Part shown: positions 51,326-63,150 of the stretch, piece by piece
Position numbering within the stretch: the first letter of the stretch is position 1
How the letters are laid out: each line of letters opens with the position of its first letter
NCBI RefSeq assembly: GCF_034702125.1
Contig: NC_085867.1
Coordinates: 46,684,262 to 46,748,261, forward strand
DNA length: 64,000 bases
Source of the DNA: Engraulis encrasicolus
Taxonomy: Eukaryota > Chordata > Actinopteri > Clupeiformes > Engraulidae
Direction: 5' to 3'
Notes under the pieces: model-generated
Seen by the model: the letters and a program-made list of their open reading frames with translations, nothing else
Databases searched by the model: none
Told to the model about the DNA's origin: nothing
Made by a program: the position numbers and the translations under genes

Positions 51326-51597
51326 CAGTGGTGGGGAACCTATGTCTCGAGGGCCGTTTGCGGCCCTTGGGACCGTTTTATCCGGCCCCCGATATATCTT
51401 TTATGATATTCAGCTTCACGTGAAATATGACATATTTTGTAAAGGAATCTTAGAAAATGCATTTACTATACAGTTAAGTTATATTCAGGGAACTTAGAGA
51501 AGGTGGCGTTTGTTTAAAGTAAGGCCCTCAGAGGACTTTTACGACCCTCGGATGAATTTGAAGTGGCCCCTCTAATGAAAAAGGTTCCCCACCCCTG
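51326..51597 (+). mobile_element. hAT-like MITE ('gtggggaacc' family), TSD ctat(a/t)gat
   Basis: Ends CAGTGGTGGGGAACC and GGTTCCCCACCCCTG; flanks ctatagat (51318-51325) and ctattgat (51598-51605). Confidence 0.88.
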
Positions 51598-51605
51598 CTA
51601 TTGAT

Positions 51606-52304
51606 ATCTGGTGGTGCATAAGCTGTTATAGAGTTGGTTTGTATTAACTTGCTGCTTCACCCCTGTAGTCCAGCCAAAAGGAACTCGCACTCCACTGATG
51701 ACGAAGCCAAATTAAAGAATTTTAAATGCATGAAAATATGATGAAGAAGCACTTTTCAATTCTTTAACTCTGCATCAGCATCAGTGGTGTGCAAGTTCCT
51801 TTTAACTTACCCTCCTCCAGGCCATAATATAAGCTCAGCAGTTCATCATTTAATCATCATTTAATCAGTTCATCATTAGACTGGCAACTGGCCACTTATT
51901 GCAATTATCATACAAGAGTTAACATACAGAAGTAAGAAACTTCCCCAAGAGGTTTCCCTGAATGCATTGCGAATTTGTTTAAAAATTGGCGGCAAAGCCG
52001 CGGCACCCACAACAGCACACAAGTTTAAGTATTTTCGCCGCAATTGACGGTTTTGAAGTGGTAATAATTATTCCATTGTACTAAGTTTAACATTGTCCTA
52101 ATGTGTGATGGCCCTTTTCTCCGTGAAACGCACATGAAAAAAAATGCTATTAACGTCAACCTAATGCATGGAATTAGTGACAGCTGTGAGTGTCATTCCT
52201 TGATTGTTGAAGGGATATCCCAATTCGTAGCGGTTGCGTTTCAAGCCCTACACCTTACAGCTTCGATGGAAAGCATGAGGGGCATGGGGAAGGCGTAGGG
52301 GTAG
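51606..52304 (-). other. Receptor intron, no feature recognised
   Basis: No exon signal. A local inverted pair (tgaagaagcacttttcaat against 'gtgcaagttccttttaac') around 51670-51810 hints at a small decayed element. Confidence 0.4.
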
Positions 52305-52312
52305 GGGTAGAG

Positions 52313-52610
52313 CAGGGGTGGGGAATCCGAGGGCCGTAAAAGTCCTCCGAGGGCCGTACTATGAACACAAACCAGATTTCCCCCCTGCACTTTAGGCCTA
52401 TATTTAGGCAGCCACCTTTAAAACATACCCCACCTTCTCTATGTTCCCTGAATATAACTTAATTGTATTGCAAATGCATTTTCTAAGATTCCTTTACAAA
52501 ATATGTCATATTTCACGTGAAGCTGCATAACATTAACATTACTCCGGGGGCCGGATGAAACGGCCTCAAGGGCCGCAAACGGCCCTCGAGACATAGGTTC
52601 CCCACCCCTG
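52313..52610 (-). mobile_element. hAT-like MITE ('gtggggaacc' family), perfect TSD gggtagag
   Basis: Ends CAGGGGTGGGGAATCC and GGTTCCCCACCCCTG, with gggtagag at 52305-52312 and 52611-52618. Inverted relative to 51326-51597 (the 'gacatattttg' motif is reversed). Confidence 0.92.
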
Positions 52611-52769
52611 GGGTAGAGATTAGTAATGGGAAAGGCCCTAAGCAGGTCTGCGGAGAGCTTTGGCCAGGACCAGGACAAGTACAAAGTAATGCGGATCCGA
52701 TTCTGGGGGCCCCCTTCTCCCTGGGCCAGGTGAAACTCACCCCTTTGTCTATACCCACTGTGCTGTGAG

Positions 52770-52900
52770 CCCCTATGTGCAGTTCATATGTCCTTTGCTG
52801 TTGTGTGTTGCCTGTCCTTTATATGATGCTGGGGATGGGCCAAGACAAATTCACATCAACTGTGTTGACATGGCAATACATGTTGAATCTTGAATCCTAT
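52770..52900 (+). repeat. Retroposon 3'-end scrap
   Basis: Ends in 'catgttgaatcttgaatcc', like the LINE tail at 21600-21625. Upstream similarity to that LINE is not evident. Confidence 0.45.
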
Positions 52901-52912
52901 GGTGCACTAGAT

Positions 52913-53256
52913 CAGTGTTTCTCAACAGGGGTGCTGAGGCACCCTGGGTTGCCGCACACCCCTCTCAGGGGTGCCGCGGAAACATGGCTGATAACTAAAT
53001 TATGTAATACTGTATAATACATATTTGTCTAAATTGATAAGTTAATGTCAGTGGAATCTTTCATCTGCCATTTACGCACAATAAAGTAAATATAGGTCGT
53101 AACTTCGAACGCAGGTCGTGTGATGTCTCCAAATGTGTAAAACTTTTCTAAACTTGTGTGGTATCGGATGCGATGCCATGTTACGGCTTGTTGGTTTGGG
53201 GTGCCTTGAACATTTTCATGAATTGAAAGGGTGCCTCGAAAGGTTGAGAAACACTG
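52913..53256. mobile_element. hAT-like MITE, perfect TSD cactagat
   Basis: Ends CAGTGTTTCTCAACAGG and AGGTTGAGAAACACTG; cactagat at 52905-52912 and 53257-53264. Inverted copy of the 47470-47825 family (shared 'aagttaatgtcagtggaatc'). Confidence 0.92.
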
Positions 53257-53264
53257 CACTAGAT

Positions 53265-53884
53265 CAACTTTTTCAGGACAAAATTAATATTATTACCAGC
53301 TAGCTCATCTGCATGAAAGGGCTACTGCAATCCATAACAAGCATGTGATTTAATAATTTACATAATGAAGGGCCTTGGCCCATTAATCTGTCTTGGAAGC
53401 ATGAAAACATGTGCAAAAATAAATAAATAAATAAAATAAATCCTAATAAATCTCTGCAGGCTAGCAGGAATGAGGGACCTTGGCTAAGTTCCATTTGTAT
53501 TTGGACTGTTGTGCTATTTTGAAGGACCCCCCTGTGAATAACGGAACAAACGCCATCAGCCAATTACACACCAGTCTAGAAGGATTCATTTGCATTTTTA
53601 ATTCTGATTAAAACCCTGGAAACCTTTTTTGTGGTAAATGGGAATTTACATGGCTAACTATTTTTTCTCATTAAGCTTCACTGGCGTAACGCAAGTACTT
53701 CAGGCCCCCCTGCAAGCTACTAAGAATGGGCCCCCGAATGAAAAAAGAGGGCCTAATATCATGTGGAGGGGGCCCGTTTCTTCAAGTCTTAGTATTATGG
53801 GCTTAGTAGTATGGGCCCCCTTGCCTCGCGGGGGCTGCGGGGGTATACTTTACGCCCCTGTTAAGCTTTTTACCCATTAGTTAA
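53265..53884 (-). other. Receptor intron, no gene
   Basis: Contains a 'gggcccccttgcctcgcggg' style repeat scrap near 53700-53870; no exon seen. Confidence 0.45.
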
Positions 53885-54065
53885 TAATAATAATAATAAT
53901 AATAATAAATTGTATTTTTGAGCGCCTTTCAAAATACCCAAGGACACTTTACAATCAAAACAAATACATAACAGTAGGGAAAGTACAACAAAGCTTCAGT
54001 GAATTAACAATTGGGAAAGTAATTAAAATGCACAAATAAAATAGAAATAAAAGTACAATAAAAGT
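53885..54065 (+). repeat. (AAT)n plus 'gcgcctttcaaaatacccaa' repeat
   Basis: (AAT)~8 is followed by a block that recurs at 62684-62770 (gcacctttcaaaacacccaa). Probably the terminal part of a retroposon family that primes at AAT runs. Confidence 0.7.
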
Positions 54066-54579
54066 AGTTGTCAGATGGAAGAGCGTGACACTGCTTCTTT
54101 ACAGTTCACCAGTTTATTTTTGCTGTGCTGACGTGGAGAATCATGAAGCAGCAGTGTCGCGCTCTTCCATACGACAACTAATGACGGAAGTACCCTGAAA
54201 AGCGGCACCTGCTGAAAAAGAAACTTCCAAGGTGAGCGGGCCCTCGCTCGCAAAACTTCATTAAGTTTTTCAAACATCAAGACAGAAATGGTAAGCCTCA
54301 GCCAGACAACCAGTGCATCGTGTGTAGACTTAAAGGTGGGGTTGCAGGTTAACCATCTAAAGAAATTGTACCATTATGACATCACGTTGGGGGTTCCGCA
54401 GGCTCATAGGAGTCTATGTAGAACCTTAGAATCCTGGGGGAGGTCCCCCAACGTGATGTCATACCTGTAATCCCACCTATAACTTTTGCAAGCTGTTTCA
54501 GATTGTGGTTGTGGTTGTGATAAAACAGGCAAAGTCGAGTACGTTCGAGTAATTGTCATATTGGGCTATTGCCTGGCTC

Positions 54580-55589
<1,010 letters not shown>

Positions 55590-55922
55590 GGGCAGTCGTG
55601 GGTAAGCCATTAGGGCGTCAGACATGTGGCCCAAAGGTTGCCGGTTCGACTCCCGACCTGCCAGGTTGGTGGGGGGAGTAATTAATCAGTGCTCTCTCCC
55701 ATCCTCCTCCATGACTGAGGTACCCTGAGCATGGTACCGTTGTGCCGCCGCACTGCTCCCGTGGGGCACCATTGGGGGCTGCCCCCCTTGCACGGGTGAG
55801 GCATAAATGCAATTTCGTTGTGTGCAGTGTGCAGTGAACACTTGTGCGCTGTGGAGTGCTGTGTCACAATGACAATGGGAGTTTGGAGTTTCCCAGGTGG
55901 GCTTTCACTTTTCACTTTTCAC
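55590..55922 (+). mobile_element. tRNA-derived SINE, family B, copy 2
   Basis: A box TGGGTAAGCCA-like and B box GGTTCGACTCC, then the same body as 45316-45594, with an extra block (ttggtggggggagtaattaa) that copy 3 shares. Ends in (ttttcac)n. Confidence 0.88.
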
Positions 55923-55954
55923 TTCACATGTCTAGCGGGGGCCCTGCTCTTGCT

Positions 55955-56396
55955 GCAGGTTGAGAATGAATGGTGGTGTTTTATGCTGTAAGTTTAGGCA
56001 AAGGACGCGCTCAACTTCTTGGAAAAACGAAAGTCTTTGGGTGCGCGATAAAATGGATCAACTTAAGGAAGAAAAATCCGCACTCACAAACTGCGTCTCA
56101 TTATTTATTTATGTACCACGCACTGATGAAGGCTTGATAGCTGAAACGCGTTTGCTTTTTGGAAATGGTGGTAATATAAATAAATAATGAGACGCAGTTT
56201 GTGAGTGCGGTGTTTTATGCTGTAACATCATCATGTTGGAAACAACAAACAGACTGCAGGTTGAGAATGAATGGTGGTGTTTTATGCTGTAACATCATCA
56301 TGTTGGAAACAACAAACAGACTGCAGGTTGAGAATGAATGGTGGTGTTTTATGCTGTAACTAACATCAACATGTTGGAAACAACCAACAGACACTT
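55955..56396 (+). repeat. 67-bp tandem repeat interrupted by a hairpin insertion
   Basis: The unit 'tgcaggttgagaatgaatgg ... aacaaacagac' recurs at about 56253 and 56320, with an earlier copy at 55955 split by the insertion 55992-56210. The next feature downstream is the receptor's middle exon at 56431. Confidence 0.88.
55992..56210 (+). mobile_element. Penelope-like hairpin insertion, 15-bp TSD tgttttatgctgtaa
   Basis: tgttttatgctgtaa at 55977-55991 and 56211-56225. The leader gtttaggcaaaggacgcgct matches the 38234 copy. The arms actgcgtctcattatttatt and the inverse are preserved, but the left arm is shorter. The apex reads CTGATGA (56123-56129), a short helix and GAAA (56143-56146). Confidence 0.8.
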
Positions 56397-56430
56397 TTTA
56401 AAAAATCTTGAGTTTAAAACACATACATAC

Positions 56431-56530
56431 CTGTCAACAGCAATAGCCACCAGTGTGAACACAGACGCTGCAACAGACATCCCCTGGACCAAATTACTCA
56501 TGGTGCATGTCAGCTGGTCAAAGGGCCAAC
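56431..56530 (-). CDS. NPFF receptor 1-like, middle coding exon (ECL1-TM3)
   Basis: 100 bp between the acceptor attgcag (56537-56531) and donor gtatgt (56430-56425). It encodes the WPF loop, the conserved TM3 cysteine ([11 protein letters not shown]) and TM3 ([15 protein letters not shown]), ending in AG of the Arg of D-R-F. It enters in phase 1 and leaves in phase 2, matching both neighbours. The TM3 cysteine would pair with the Cys in NRTYPLFVC of the last exon. Confidence 0.95.
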
Positions 56531-56580
56531 CTGCAATTGCAGACAATAACAGTCAGAGATAGCAACCTAATCCCCTGCCA

Positions 56581-56999
<419 letters not shown>

Positions 57000-57149
57000 C
57001 AGAGTACACAGAGTGCCTAGGGCACCAACCAGTGCTTGGGGCACCAACCACTTTGCCCTCAAAATTGGGGCCACTTAAACTGAGACTGACTGAAATATTG
57101 AATTCCATTACAAACATACAGGTGTTGTACAAAATATCTGAGACACCTG

Positions 57150-57435
57150 TCATTTTAGTGTGGGAAGTTTCATGGTTCAAGTGGACCAGCCTGTTGGCCA
57201 ATCTTCATTAATTGCACATTGCACCAGTAAAGTGAAGTGTGAAAGTTCAATTAGCAGGGTAAGAGCACAGCTTTGCTCAAAATTTTGCAATGCACACAAC
57301 ATTATGGGTGATGTATCAGTGCTCAAAAATGATAAATTCTTGGTGGGCGTGTAACTGTTGCATCTTTGACCGAGACAGCAAGTCTTTGTGATGTATCATG
57401 AGCAACGGTATCCAAGGTAATGTCTGCATACAACC
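57150..57435 (+). pseudogene. Tc1-like transposase fragment, second copy, decayed
   Basis: Aligns with 11360-11640 (gtgggaagtttcatgg; aattgcacattgcaccagta; ctttgtgatgtatcatgagc). The HTH region is interrupted by a stop and small indels. Confidence 0.75.
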
Positions 57436-57757
57436 AAGAATGAGGGGGGGGGGGCTCCTTATGCTTAAGGTCTCCAAAACCTTATCAGCGGCCCTGTGTG
57501 CGTGTGCGTGTGTGCGTGAGCGTGAGTGCGTGCATGCGCCTAGCCATCCCAAAACATTGCGGGCGGACGCACGGACACACAGACAATAACTGTCATTTTG
57601 CTCCGGGCACAAACATTCTCATCATGATTAGGCCCCTATACTCTTGACTTGCAGTTCAAATCAACCTCGAGGCCAAACCCACAGCACCGTCTGGACTGAG
57701 ATAATCAAACACACTGACAACAGAAGACAAAGGTCAATCAGAGGGAAGTGCTGATAC
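57436..57757 (-). other. Receptor intron 2, no other gene
   Basis: Contains G10 at about 57447-57456 and a GT/GC alternating stretch at 57496-57535. Confidence 0.6.
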
Positions 57758-58052
57758 CTGATATTAGGCTGTCAATCAAAGTGGTCGGTACACAGAACAC
57801 TCCCACCAGAAGGTCACTGATGGCCAGGTTCAAAATGAACAGGTTGGTCACGGAGCGCATGTTGCGGTTGCGCAGCACCACCAGGCACACGAGTCCGTTG
57901 CCGCCGACACAGAAGAGGAGCACGAGGATGTAGGAGAGGATGTAGCTCATGGCCATGGCGGTGGAGTGCCGGTAGTACGGCATGATGGTGCGGTTGAAAA
58001 GTGTCGTCTCTGTCGTGTTGTTGAAAGGCGATGTAGGATCTAACGAGGCCAT
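57758..58052 (-). CDS. NPFF receptor 1-like, first coding exon (N-terminus to TM2)
   Basis: The start at 58052 gives MASLDPTSPFNNTTETTLFN, an extracellular tail with N-glycosylation sites (NNT and NRT). TM1 follows (SYILSYILVLLFCVGGNGLV, with the GN motif), then loop 1 (RNRNMRSVTNLF) and TM2 (ILNLAISDLLVG with the conserved Asp). It ends SLIS-G before donor gtatcag at 57757. The upstream in-frame Met at 58151 is rejected because a good acceptor (gttatag, 58081-58075) lies between them. Length and TM layout are normal for the family. Confidence 0.94.
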
Positions 58053-58764
58053 TTTCCCCAGGCAGCAACCACCCCTATAACAGCATAAAGATATCTTAAT
58101 GGATGAAATGACACAGTTAATGGCAATGTGGTAATATCTGTGCCATCCCAAACCAACCCCATCTCTCTCCCACTCGTTCCCTGCACAGTGAAATAATCAA
58201 CACTTAGAGAGTACTGTGGGACCAAATACACTCCAAAATGTGTTAAAATGACTCTCTAAGTGTTGAATTAACACTGCATAATTTACTATGTGTCCCACTC
58301 TTTACTTTTTCTGTCACGTTATAAGGAAGACGCCCTACTAATAAAAGGCTACTTTTTATTGTGGGTATAGGGACGGAGTATTTCATTTTTGAATTGGAGG
58401 GTGGTGGGGCTGGGGGGGCATGTTACCACAAATCTTCAAAGCCCGGCATCGGTACCCTTGGCATTCTCAAAACATGAAACACCTTAGTCCACGTGAAACC
58501 AACTCACAGTAATAACACAATATGACCATCACAAAAGTGCATTTAACTTGGGCTCGTAAAATAATTTAAAAAAAGAATATGTCCGCCTAACTTAAATGTG
58601 TAAAATGATAAACAAATATGCCAGTCTATCAACGAGCCAACGATAGACTGACAGCCAATAAATTGTTTGGTTAGCTTTTCATCACTCATATCCCCACCCA
58701 AACAATCTTGTCTGTTTTTCATTCACGAATGTCATCTCCTCATGCTATCTCATCGGTATCTTAC
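58053..58764 (-). other. 5' UTR remainder and intron 1 of the receptor
   Basis: Acceptor at 58075; the intron would run from 58764 to 58075 (690 bp). No other feature recognised. Confidence 0.55.
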
Positions 58765-59000
58765 CTGTATTATTCAGAAAATGCGAAGTTGGTAATTCTC
58801 AGAAGCTGTCCTTTCACACAGATCCGAAGCGCTTGCTATATTAATTATTCCAGAAGGTAGAGAATGCGCGCACATCAGTGGCACAGATGCTGGACAAAAT
58901 AAAGTCACTGAAGTAAATGATAGATGTCCGCAACACTGTTAATGCTCCCAGTTGTTTATTGGCATTATTCCAGCCTGTTGCGCGCTGTCCAAAACGCATA
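58765..59000 (-). other. Probable non-coding leader exon of the receptor (5' end unknown)
   Basis: On the - strand a consensus donor occurs at 58764 (ATACAG then gtaagat). The right-hand end given is arbitrary. Confidence 0.5.
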
Positions 59001-59496
59001 CAGGGTGAAAAACATCCCACCGGTACAGCGCCATAGAAGGTGAAGGAACACTTTTCCGGTTCTTGTCACCTCAGTTGGTTTCTGGCGAGATGACGAACTT
59101 GATATTATTCCAAAATTATTCCAAAATGAAATTGGGTATCAAAAGCTAAATGCATATGGTTCCATCTTTTCCAATGACAACTCGATGCATAGGCGCGTAA
59201 GGATGAAAGCTGAGCGTAATAGAGACACGACGCACCTTTCACCAAGATGTGTAGAAAGTGTAGTACAAGAGGGCAAGTCGGTGAAAACACCTTTCCAGCC
59301 TGCGGCGGCAAGGACCCTGTCTTCCACAATGTGGCAGTAGCGCTCAAGAGGTGCAGTGGCGAGCGCGCTGCGCGATACGAGCTCTCTCTCACTTTCTTGT
59401 TCTCTCCACATGCACGCTCGCACACGCACGCACGCACGCGCGCACACACACACACACGTGCGCGCGCACACACACACTTTTCTCCTCCTCGCACGC

Positions 59497-59555
<59 letters not shown>

Positions 59556-59996
59556 CGCACACACGCACGCACGCTCAATTTTGCCTTCTCTCCTCCTCAT
59601 TGTGTCGGCCAGGTTTGGAGAGGGAGTTACTAACTGCTCCAGAATCACAGACCGCCCCGCAGCGCAGCTCTGCTTTTGTGTGTGTGTGATGGGAGAGCAC
59701 TCGTTGAAACCCAGGTGCTCAAAGCAGAGCTACTGCTGTGCGCACACAACAATAGATGGCAAAAAGAGGGCACAATAGACTTCTAATCGATACAAAGAAA
59801 GTCCACTCACCAAACTTACTTTCTCCTGCTGTCTGTGTTTACTTTTTTGTCCAAACCTGAAGTTCTGGTCCTTTCATCCAGCTTCCCCTTTTTTGTCTAT
59901 CGTTTTGTTTTTATTATAGATTTTACTTTTTGCTTTGATTTGTTTTTGTTTTTGTTTGTTTGTTTCTGGCTCCTGTGAGCAGCGGACTGGAAAGTT
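59001..59996. promoter_or_regulatory. Divergent promoter region between NPFFR-like and ANTXR-like genes
   Basis: Lies between the receptor's leader exon and the ANTXR start. CG dinucleotides are frequent at 59150-59440. An alternating purine-pyrimidine tract (CA/CGCG) runs from about 59408 to 59575. No TATA box or named factor site can be asserted. Confidence 0.5.
59408..59575. repeat. CA/CG alternating tract in the promoter region
   Basis: cgcacgcacgcacgcgcgca and (CA)n with 'gtgcgcgcgcac', interrupted by 'ttttctcctcctc' near 59479. All large frames on both strands here are its translations. Confidence 0.95.
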
Positions 59997-60181
59997 ATGG
60001 GGATGTTGTGGTCGGACAGGAGCAGATGTGCGGTGCTGGACCTGTGTGTTGTGGTGGCGGTGATGGTGACGGTGCTGCTGGTCCTGGGGGGGCCGCCGAG
60101 TGCCTCGGGACAGTACCTGGAGCAGAGGGAACCCGGCTCGTCCTGTTACGGCGGATTTGACCTCTTCTTCGTCCTGGACAA
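59997..60181 (+). CDS. ANTXR-family receptor, first coding exon
   Basis: Encodes 61 residues plus two bases: MGMLWSDRSRCAVLDLC, a hydrophobic signal segment (VVVAVMVTVLLVLGG), then a short spacer and SSCYGGFDLFFVLDK. CYGGFDLYF(I/V)LDK opens the von Willebrand factor A domain of ANTXR1/ANTXR2, followed in the family by the SGSV of the metal-ion site, expected in the next exon. The donor is gtgagt at 60182, phase 2. The start has a good context (-3 G, +4 G). These are type I membrane proteins that bind collagen/laminin; the mammalian members are known as anthrax-toxin receptors. A second Met two codons downstream is possible. ANTXR1 versus ANTXR2 is unresolved (CYGG is ANTXR1-like, FVLDK ANTXR2-like). 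Confidence 0.85.
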
Positions 60182-60710
60182 GTGAGTGCCAACTAAAGCT
60201 CTTCTTCATCTCCTGCTACAGTGCAGTATAGGAGCCACTTATACTTATATTTGTGCCCCCCCCCTTCCATGTGCATGCCATGCAACTTTCATGAGACAAA
60301 AGTTAAAGTCTGTGAAAGTGTGCAGTGTGATGAATGGAATGGAGACTGACTTCTTCGTCCTGGACAAGTGAGTGCCAACTAAAGCTCCCTTCATTTCCTG
60401 CTATACAGTGCAGTAGGAGCCACTTATACCTATATTTGTGCCCCCCTTCCATGGGCATACCATGCAACTTTCATGAGACTTCAAGTTCAAGTTTAAGTTG
60501 GTTTTATTGTCAATTTCTTTACATGCACTGGTCATACAAAGAATTTGAAATTAAATTTCTTGCTTTCCCATGCAGACATAGACTAATCTAGGTAAGGACA
60601 TAGACAGTATAGACATAGACAGTACTCATACATGGACATAAGACAGTATGGACATAGACAGTGCTTAAGCTGTTAAAGTGTGCAGTGTGATCAATGGAAT
60701 GGAGATTGCC
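60155..60710 (+). repeat. Local tandem duplication of exon end, donor and intron start
   Basis: Copy 1 is about 60155-60347, copy 2 about 60348-60707. Both contain cttcttcgtcctggacaagt, 'gagtgccaactaaagct', 'ggagccacttatac' and 'gtgcagtgtgat(g/c)aatggaatgga'. Copy 2 is longer because a retroposon 3' end (60488-60665) is inserted between 'catgagact' and 'gttaaagtgtgc'. The second exon copy encodes only D-FFVLDK and keeps the donor. Confidence 0.9.
60488..60665 (+). repeat. Retroposon 3'-end repeat, copy B, inside the duplication
   Basis: gttttattgtcaatttcttt ... 'ggtcatacaaagaatttgaa', matching 17890-18075 inverted. Ends in a small 'acatagacagtat' tandem repeat. Confidence 0.75.
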
Positions 60711-62021
60711 CGATTTTTTGCAAGGACCTTGCATGGTGCAGGTCAAGTGAACATAGTGCAAAAATCAATGGCCAAAAAATAAATCAGTCCTTGTGACGGG
60801 ATGGAATAGGTAAGCTTGGTGAGATGGTGCTCCTGATGGCAGCCAGTGGTATGTTGATTCACATGATACGATGAGCTGCAGACTACTAAAACTACATTGA
60901 CTACATTGAGATTTGCCTTGATTTTGTTGCTTTGATATACGCGAGTCCCAGCACAGGGAGCCTCTCTCTCTGTCTCTCTGTCTCTCTCTCTGTCTCTCTC
61001 TCTGGTCTAGTAGTTTGAAGTCTGGTTTGCATCCATTACAGTTTAAAGTAAAGTGTTATGGTGCATGAGAGCTGATGGCTTGCACAGTAGGCTGTTATAC
61101 GTCGGCCTCTTATGCTCTCGGGGATCCTATATTATCATGTCTGACAGCAGCTGGTCCTGATGAGCCCCACAGATGTCAAGATGTCCAAAACAAACGCATT
61201 CCCCCCAAAAACGTTGAGCATGCCTGCGTATGCAGTCAATTTTGCTGTGTCAATTCTATCCGTTCAGAGTAGGAACTTTGACTATACTGTTGGAAAAGTT
61301 GGCTTTTTTTAAAAAAAAATCTCTTCATCAGGAAACCAAGAGCATGCATGCCTGTCAGTGTCTTTGGCTCACATTCTGGAGAACTATTCTATTCTATTCT
61401 CTTCTATTCTATTCTATTGGATTCTATTCTATTCTTCTGCGGTTGTTTTATGGATTCTGTCTAGACTGTTAGTGGCGAGAAATATGTCCAGTGGTTAAGA
61501 GAGGAAGCGCTCATGGTTACGGCCTCACGAGGCAGTGTTTGTTTTTCACATTTGTGTATTTGACCTATATAAAACCTGAGGACATCTCTCCATCTTCCAA
61601 AACCAAAATCGGCAGGATTAAGGAGGCGCCAAAATAGCCCCACAAACACATGAATTAAAAAAATAAAATGTGCACGTAAAATGCGCTGTAGGAGTTTGTT
61701 AAATGCTCTTACTTTTCTAAGTCAGTTTGAAGTGTATGGGAGTACTTACCATTAAAAGCCCACGTAGCTGTGAGGGAGAGCATTTTGAGGATTTAAGGCC
61801 ATGGCTCAGTCACAACTCAATGCGTCTTTCAGTAATGACATGAAGCATGGGTGCCGCTAGGGGGGGGTTCAGATTCTAAGGGCCCAAGCGCTGACAGCAC
61901 TGACGGGGTCCTTAAGGGGGCCCAAAATTAGAATCTTTCATGGGACCTGAAATTTATGGTGTGAAGAATCCAATAATTGAAGTGGTTTAAGTCGGATAAC
62001 ATAGGCTACATAACCTGCATT
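60711..62021 (+). other. ANTXR intron 1, no further exon seen
   Basis: Short TC run at 60962-61001 and (ttcta)n at 61386-61436. No VWA-domain exon recognised. Confidence 0.5.
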
Positions 62022-62310
62022 GCAAAGAGAAAGCCCACCTGAGAAATTCCAATTGCCATTGTGACACACCACACTGCACACAACAAAACTGCATTCATGC
62101 CTCACATGTGCAAGAGGGCAGCCCCAAATGGTGCCCCAAAGGAGCAGGGTGGCGTGTTCTGGGGTACCTCAGTCTTAGACGAGGACGGGGGAGAGCAGTT
62201 AATTACTCCCCCCACCAACCTGGCAGGTCGGGAGTCGAACTGGCAACCTGATTGAACCTGGCTATAAGGCTGATGGACTAACCGCTCACCCATGACTTAC
62301 CCATGAGTTA
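62022..62310 (-). mobile_element. tRNA-derived SINE, family B, copy 3
   Basis: Reverse orientation of 55590-55922: aaatgcagttttg-type tail at 62080-62100, the gggagtaattaact block and a decayed B box near 62230. The head lies near 62300 (gggtaagtcatgggtgagcgg on the - strand). Confidence 0.82.
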
Positions 62311-62342
62311 ACTATTGTTATTAGTTATTTGAATTTTATTAC

Positions 62343-62575
62343 TACATTACATTACATTACATTACACTTAGCTGAGGCTTTTATCCAACGCAGCTTACAG
62401 TTATTACAGTAACAGGGTATTGGTTACAGTCCCTGGAACAGTGTGGGGGTAGGTGCCTTGCTCAAGGACACTTCAACGATGAAGGGAGAAATGAATTGGT
62501 AAGGGTGGGGATTGAACTGGCATTGAACCTTGTGATACACACTTTGTTACTCTAAACATAATTACTCCATGGCGG
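62343..62575 (-). mobile_element. tRNA-derived SINE (V-SINE-like), - strand
   Basis: On the + strand it reads (acatt)n, then 'aggcttttatccaacgcagc', 'gtaggtgccttgctcaagga', 'cacttcaac' and a decayed B box. Same family as 18127-18342. Confidence 0.85.
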
Positions 62576-62683
62576 CCCCCATTACAATTAGTTATTAGTT
62601 ATTATTTCTGTGGATGGATCGACGAGAATCCTCACAGACATACAGACATGTTGCAGCAAACCATGCGATGCTTCAAGTCATAA

Positions 62684-62845
62684 TAATAATAATAATAATA
62701 ATTTAGTTTTATATAGCACCTTTCAAAACACCCAAGGTCGCTTTATAGTATCAGTGTAAGTGTGTGTAGGTCTGTGCTTGTGGACACTAGAGGTCAACGG
62801 CCTCCAAAAAAGAGATGTGTTTTAAGGTGTTGTTTAAAGATGAAA
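62684..62845 (+). repeat. (AAT)n plus 'gcacctttcaaaacacccaa' repeat
   Basis: Same block as 53885-54065. Its body appears to continue after a hairpin scrap, at 62957-63150. Confidence 0.7.
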
Positions 62846-62955
62846 GAAGAAAAATCCGCACTCACAAACTAAGTCTCATTATTTATTTATAGATTACCAC
62901 CATGTCCAAGAGCAAACGTGCTTCGGCTATCAAGCCTTCATCAGTGCGTAGTACC
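62846..62955 (-). mobile_element. Third copy of the Penelope-like hairpin, partial
   Basis: Single arm only: agaaaaatccgcactcacaa ... 'ggctatcaagccttcatcag'. On the - strand the core reads CTGATGA, a GGCT/AGCC helix, then GAAG instead of GAAA. Confidence 0.75.
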
Positions 62956-62956
62956 G

Positions 62957-63150
62957 GGAGCATTTTGAATGTGGCTGGGTAGGTTGTTCCAGAGGAGTGG
63001 GGCAGCCACATGAAAGATTCTGTCACTGGTGGCCTTGAGTCTAGTGCGGGGGATGACCAGCTCACCCTTGGAGGAGGACCGCAGCGATCTTGAGGGGTCA
63101 TAGGAGTGGAGGAGGTCGGCAAGGTGCCAGACCATTGAGGGACTTGAAGG
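62957..63150. repeat. Continuation of the interrupted retroposon
   Basis: GC-rich body (ccacatgaaagattctgtca, 'ggggtcataggagtggagga', 'ccattgagggacttgaaggt'). The link to 62684-62845 is inferred from position. Confidence 0.5.

Noticed and set aside
57738..58151. Upstream Met at 58151 as receptor start
   Set aside because: The extra 33 residues (IAINCVISSIK...) are read through a probable splice acceptor at 58075 and have no place in the family; MASLD at 58052 gives a normal N-terminus.
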